A stretch of 64,000 bases of DNA from Paragonimus skrjabini miyazakii (lineage: Eukaryota; Platyhelminthes; Trematoda; Plagiorchiida; Troglotrematidae), in contig JTDE01000901.1 in NCBI GenBank assembly GCA_014338405.1, positions 48,712-112,711 of the forward strand. The letters are read 5' to 3'. Positions 58,785-64,000 of the stretch are shown here, piece by piece. A model generated the notes under the pieces. The model made no database searches. It was not told the DNA's origin and saw nothing but the letters and a program-made list of their open reading frames with translations. The translations under genes were made by a program, and so were the position numbers. Numbering within the stretch: position 1 is the stretch's first letter; every line of letters starts with the position of its first letter.

Positions 58785-59216
58785 ATGTGCCCAGTTTCCG
58801 TCAGTCAATCAGTTGATGGTAGCTTTTCCATAATTAGAACTATTGATTTATACACCAAATGGGTTGTGTTTGTGGTTTACTTATCAAACCCATGCACAGA
58901 GTCACGTATCAAACAGTATTTCAAGAAAGTGTTGAGTTACCGCAAACGTTGTTGGTATCATCATCAAACCAAGATATTAAACGGGATTGATTTACAAATG
59001 CTCAAAAGATATGGGCAGGCTGCTTCTCAGAACACTCACCTAAAATACTCGAAATACTCGTTGAAAACACAATGTACAGAACACATCGGTTTTCTCCGGT
59101 TTAGCACCAGACTGATTGCATCACACCTTCATCACGATTTTACAAATGGAGTACTAGTAGCGTATATCGAGAACGGGTGGGTTTTTGCAATCAGTCAATT
59201 CAGTGTCAAATTGTGA
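58785..59216 (+). pseudogene. LTR-retrotransposon integrase-like remnant
   Basis: A 143-codon open frame. Near residues 15-45 it reads IIRTIDLYTKWVVFVVYLSN, resembling the first-Asp region of Ty3/Gypsy-type integrase cores (hydrophobic-hydrophobic-D-x-[FYL]-[ST]-[KR]-W). About 35 residues later, HHQTKILNGIDLQMLKRYG resembles the second-Asp region (usually H.DQG.NF.G), with the Asp and Gly lost. Further on FLRFSTRLIAS resembles the ER[FL]NRTL segment. Spacing and order agree with an integrase, but the catalytic residues are not intact and no RT, RNase H or LTRs were recognised nearby. Frames beyond 59216 are broken. Moderately confident of the family, confident that it is not functional. Confidence 0.4.
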
Positions 59217-62200
59217 TCGAGAAACCACTCGAACTGTCGAACCTGACGGACTCAAAATGTTTGGTGTTGGTTGAGGTAGTTCCGAAGCCTGAATTAGACA
59301 TTTCTTAGCACGACGGCGTGGGTTATAGAGGCGAATTCCGGATAGCTTCAATTTTCTGGACTAGATAATCTCAACTCACTGGATTGAACCAAATGACCCC
59401 GTCAAGTTGGCAGATAGATTGTTGATTGACCTTGTCGTTCCAATACTGAATTAAGTTGAGTGATGTTCATAAACCCATTCAGATAAGCGTCTGACCGTGC
59501 GACCAAAATAGCTGGTTTTATAAGAATACGGCAATATTTCTATCCAAAATAAGGCTCCACAAGCAAACACCTCATCTTTCAGGCCTGAACATAAGGCCGG
59601 ATAAGAGGCGAAGCAAATTTATGGGTTGGCAGCGAAAGATCTCCGACTAACCTCAAACGAGACCTTGACTAGTAAACCGACTTACCCTTCTATTTGACGC
59701 GACTGGTCTTTTCTATTCCGTCGATGTTTATCCTCCTTCAACATGTTTTTCGGGTATAAACTCTGCAAGAATAACTTACGTATGATTGGCAGTAACGAAG
59801 CATTGAAATTACCTAAGAACTTTGGCTTCCTTGTGTATTACATACTGAACCAAACCATCAGCATGGCAGCAAATAGATACATTTAAAGAGTTTAACTGGC
59901 TGGTTACATCTCCGTTTGCAACAAAAACGGCAGGTTATGTTGTATGGACTTCAATGTGGTCAAGATAGTTCGATTTATTTTGGTACCAGACCGTATAACA
60001 TACTATTTATAAAATTGCATTGACCCACAAATGGTCATATGTGGTTATTTTTCAATTTAGATTGAACGTATTTTGCAAAAATCGTGTCACCAGGGGTCTC
60101 ATTGTGACCTCCTATGTTTGTCAATAAGTTTCTTAATTTACCCGGAATAAAAAGCTGTAAACGTATATACAGGGTCAGCTTTTAAGTATTATAGATGATA
60201 TCTGAAAGTGTATTTCATTGATCTCAATAATATCACGTTGCTAGCTTGTGGATTATCCTAACACGTTAGCAACTAAGGACGAAGCGTGAAGACAAAACAT
60301 GGACTTCTCACTTGGGCTGGTATATTTGATGGCATCTACAACAGCAGAAGAATTGCCAAGCCTGTGCTTCGATAGTGTCCATCTCCGTCAACTTGTGATA
60401 GCAATGTGATCCATTTAGCATGATGGTGAATCACTGAATAAACCAGTTTGTCTGCTATACTGCATTTATCATGATTTATCACAGTTCTATCAACGTGGTC
60501 ACATTGAGTACGTGTCCAAAAAAAGTGGGTACGTAATACGTTTTGTTCTAAGTTGCTTTAAATCAAACCTACATGGTGATTGGTTAAAATGACATTGACA
60601 AGCGTGAATTGTGTTTGTTGAATGCCTCATCTTATGAGGTTGAGATTAATGGTAAATTGACCATGAAGCTCCCCACAAATCAGTTGCAACTATACCCCTG
60701 GACCTACGCTTTACTGACTCCGTAAACACAATGCCCGAGCAAGGCTAACTCCAAAATGAACAGCCACATACTACGCAAACATGTCTTTGGGGAATGCGTG
60801 TTGGGTCTTTCTTGTTAGAGCATTGCTATACAGTTTATGATTGGTACTTCAGACAGAAGCATATCGTCAAACCAGATTGTTTTCATTTCTGCTGTAGCAC
60901 AGACGGCAATGGTAACTGGAGTTGATTAATGCCAGAATCGTGTGTCACTTACTGTGCAGTTTGGATGTGGAGTAGAATGATCAGTGACTTCAGAAGTCAA
61001 AATGCACTCTCCGTGGTGTTTCGCATGACCGAGCTCAACGGTCTCCAAAGTTATTCACGCGAAACAAGTGCACGGTCTACTAACTGGTATCTAGTTGACT
61101 CACGTTGGGTATACCAACATTAATTTGAGAACTATGCACAGCTGTTACACCTCGTGCCAATAAGAGACACCATGATTCGCCGTTTACAATCATTAACACA
61201 TTCTATCGAGCTTTAAATAGTCAGAGTCTTGTGTCTGGCGGACATTCCGGCGGAAATCTGTAACATTTACTGAAGGGCTGACAATGAATTTGCGCGAGAC
61301 TGATGTACTTAAATGGTACCGACATAAACTTAAAAATGTGGTTATGATGTTCTGATAGGAAACTGAATGATAGGGAAAAACGGATTGTCCTTAATTATTT
61401 ATAAAATCCAAAAGCGTGAAAAAGCTAGTTATACTGGATACTAAACGAAAGCTCAGTTGTAATATCAACATATTGAAGAGGGCTTATTTTCAATGGAATA
61501 GAGTTTTTGTCAAGAAATCACAAAATGTAAATTCTGGTCCGCCGATTGCATGTGTTACAATGTCCAGCCTTTAGCCCTTGTGTTAACTCCAATGAAGACA
61601 ACCGGAGCACGGTAAATTAACAAAATTGCAAGAAAACGTGAAACAAGGTTGTACGGCTAAACTGACATATGTCGTTTATCAAAATAACACTGTGTACCTA
61701 ATCATGCACGATTCTCATGTTGACAACATACTGAAGCGATGCACACAAGACCGCAAAAGAAATAAATTCTTAACTCACCGCTATCAAAATAAACTCTTCT
61801 TAGGTGGCAGTACCCTTTAGTTGTTTTGGTTACAAAGGGTGAACAAATGCAGGTAGCAACCGAAAACATTTTCGCTTCCGTCCCGAAGTATAAATCACAA
61901 TAATTTGCGCACACGTCATTCCGAAATACCTAGCTCAAACATTTACCCTCATGTTAAGAACGACATTTTGCGATGCTGTAAAATGAGCTTGAACAAAACG
62001 TTCACTATATTTGACATTCTCAGTTCTGCTACATAGCAAATGAACTCGTTTTGAAGGCAATGACTAAGTTTCATTTGCAGCCGTAACTTCAGTAATTAGT
62101 CTAAAATTCATCATCATCAATTTGGGGAATTCATGCGTTACAAATTACACACTACTCAAGTTTTCCCACAGTTTATGCTTTTGTATATAGTCCTCAACTA

Positions 62201-64000
62201 CTATAGGTTACGGATAGATATTGACGGAGTTCCACAATTGTTTGAGCACATCAGTCATGCTTCTTCACGTCCGGATAGTCTGTTTTATTCCCAACACTTA
62301 TCATCAGGTGTAGATAAAGTATGGTCTTTCATTCTTGATACTACTCAGCAGTAGTTAAAAATTCCGCATGATTCGTTTCTAAGCAGTACCCATCAACTTA
62401 GCTGGTTTGTAATGTAAACAGAAAATGGCAGAATTATTTTATCTCTATTTACACTAGATCAAACACTATTATGTAATTATTGAACTTCAACAGCTCCAAA
62501 GAACATCATCAAACTATTTCACCAAACAGTATAAAAAAATCGAAGCGCGCATCGATTCATTTTGTCCGGACGTAGTCGCTGATATGAATCAACTACCTGG
62601 TCCAAGCATGTTGACTTACGTGTGAACACACCTGATCTTAACCGAATTTTCAAAAAGGCATCGACACTCACGTTGTTCGCTGGATATTTCACTTTCTGTT
62701 CAGGTCACACACTGTCTATTGAGTCATTCATTGTGCAGGCTGTAGACAGGAATTGTTTTTGTCCACTGCCTCAAGAATACTGCAAGCGAATTCACTTGGA
62801 AAACATCATCAAACCAGGGTTTCTTCTTATTGCTGACAACCTGGCGATCTGGTCCTGCAATGAGAAAGCTAAATAAATTCACAATAGATTATCACCCAGC
62901 TTAGCTTAAGCTAGAAGGCCAGATTACCGAAAGCCCCCAGCATTGTGGAATATGTGGTATACACATGTTACAGCATGAAATCTAGTCAGTCTCTTCAGAT
63001 CATCAACAAAGCTCCTACCGTTTATTCTGTAGCAATACAAAACCAAGATATCCTAATTCAGTTCGATCGCGATCTAGTTAACTAACACGGTGTTGTGTTG
63101 TCATACGATTCTTTCCGCTGCCTGATCATCTGTCCACAGACATACCATTCGTTCATAAAAATTTGGTCCAAGCAGGCTGTTTGGACCACTCCATTAGTAG
63201 ATGAAATCGAGTCTATTGCTTTCTCATTTTCCGCTTGTAACCAAGATATCTTTTTAGTATAATTAACATACAATCAAGCCTTCGAAATAGTAATGATCAG
63301 CTAGTGGGTTTCTCAGAAAAACGTTCGTAAGCTTTTCAAAGTTTTAAATGTCCCCATGAACTAAACTTGTTGATTACCCACCGAAAATGTATCTTAAGAT
63401 GAAACTAACTAGAAATGGTTGAAAGTGAATACTACAGGTTGGAGAGGGGGTATTAACAGCTAAACATCTGGCAGTCGGAGTTAAATTTCTTTAATAAATA
63501 CTGTTGTTGTGGTTACGCTTTGGGTAGTATTGCACTGATCATAACATTAAGCAAGCACAATATTTAATGCCATTTATTCAATTACTAATATAAAAATATT
63601 ATGGAAAAATTGCGCGCAAATTCCAGGCTAATTGTATTCAAAATATCAAAAACTTTACTCATGCCCAAACAGAACTACGTGTGGAACTCAAAGAATCGTT
63701 AAAACCGTTATCATTCCATGGTTGCGAAAGACAGTGTGCGTTCAGTCCCTTAAACTAAAGCACAATGTAACTGAAAAGTTATTTTTACATCTCATGTGGC
63801 GTTTTACAAAAACACGACCAGTAATTTTGTGGATGAGGATGGTTATATCTCGTTAAATAAAGTTTATCATTGTATGCTTTAGCTCAAAAATGGAGCCAGC
63901 GCATAATGAACAAAAGGATATTCAAATTACAACCAGACACAAAAATTCACAGTATTTTAAACGTTTGTAGGATAAAATTACTAGAATTTTCACTTGAACA
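59217..64000. other. No firm feature
   Basis: A plus-strand run of 45 codons at about 60590-60727 (ELCLLNASSYEVEINGKLTM and onward) and short open pieces at 60840-61120 look slightly more protein-like than chance. They may be decayed transposon coding sequence, but I cannot identify them. The 59.5-59.7 kb part is GC-richer and unassigned. The remaining frames (61626-61820, 62133-62354, 62622-62876, 63082-63273, 63632-63856) have no motif or splice support. Confidence 0.45.

Noticed and set aside
1..64000. CRISPR array, bacterial operon or phage system
   Set aside because: No regularly spaced direct repeats, no dense same-strand genes and no ribosome-binding-site pattern; the retroelements and splice-like signals indicate a eukaryotic nuclear genome.

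Overview
This window looks like AT-rich, intron-rich nuclear DNA from a eukaryote. Open frames are short everywhere (the longest is 292 codons, and it is a retrotransposon fragment), there are no operons, and a run of exactly 100 Ns marks a scaffold gap. The recognisable coding matter is decayed transposable-element protein: an RTE-like LINE reverse transcriptase, Penelope-like elements with GIY-YIG tails, an LTR-type integrase trace and a CR1-like LINE trace. Together with tRNA-headed SINEs this resembles a flatworm genome, most likely a digenean fluke. That assignment is inference from remembered family resemblance, not from a database search.

Layout. 1-9.7 kb: mostly featureless, with a decayed LINE trace near 1.3-2.4 kb and one possible exon near 3.9 kb. 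9.7-24.7 kb: possible exons (9699, 16307, 17456, 21514, 23041), a head-to-head SINE pair near 13.6-14.2 kb, the gap at 19.37 kb and a SINE near 24.6 kb. 27.8-34.6 kb: the densest repeat block. It holds two copies of a ~1.07-kb element exactly 3,594 bp apart, a SINE pair between them, a 199-codon open frame, a 5'-truncated RTE-like LINE and an AT microsatellite. 37.9-38.2 kb: a Penelope GIY-YIG fragment. 41.5-44.4 kb: two more possible exons, the last ending in the best terminal coding exon of the window. 46-49.6 kb: weak minus-strand exon candidates and an inverted SINE. 52.4-54.65 kb: a decayed aspartate-rich coding stretch next to two Penelope fragments arranged head to head. 58.8-59.2 kb: an integrase-like remnant. 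59.2-64 kb: nothing firm.

How it fits together. Host coding sequence, if present, is one or more genes with introns of several kb. Exon candidates at 17456-17658, 23041-23135, 41551-41715 and 44006-44398 are all on the plus strand and have compatible reading phases, so they may belong to one gene; RNA data would decide. The remaining structure is the record of retroposition: 5' truncation, target-site duplication, inversion and later mutation. The most unusual signal is the duplicated 1.07-kb element. Its second copy is bounded by a 20-bp direct repeat and lacks the tRNA-like head seen beside the first. By eye the two copies differ only within about 45 bp of each end and are identical over the 984 bp between.
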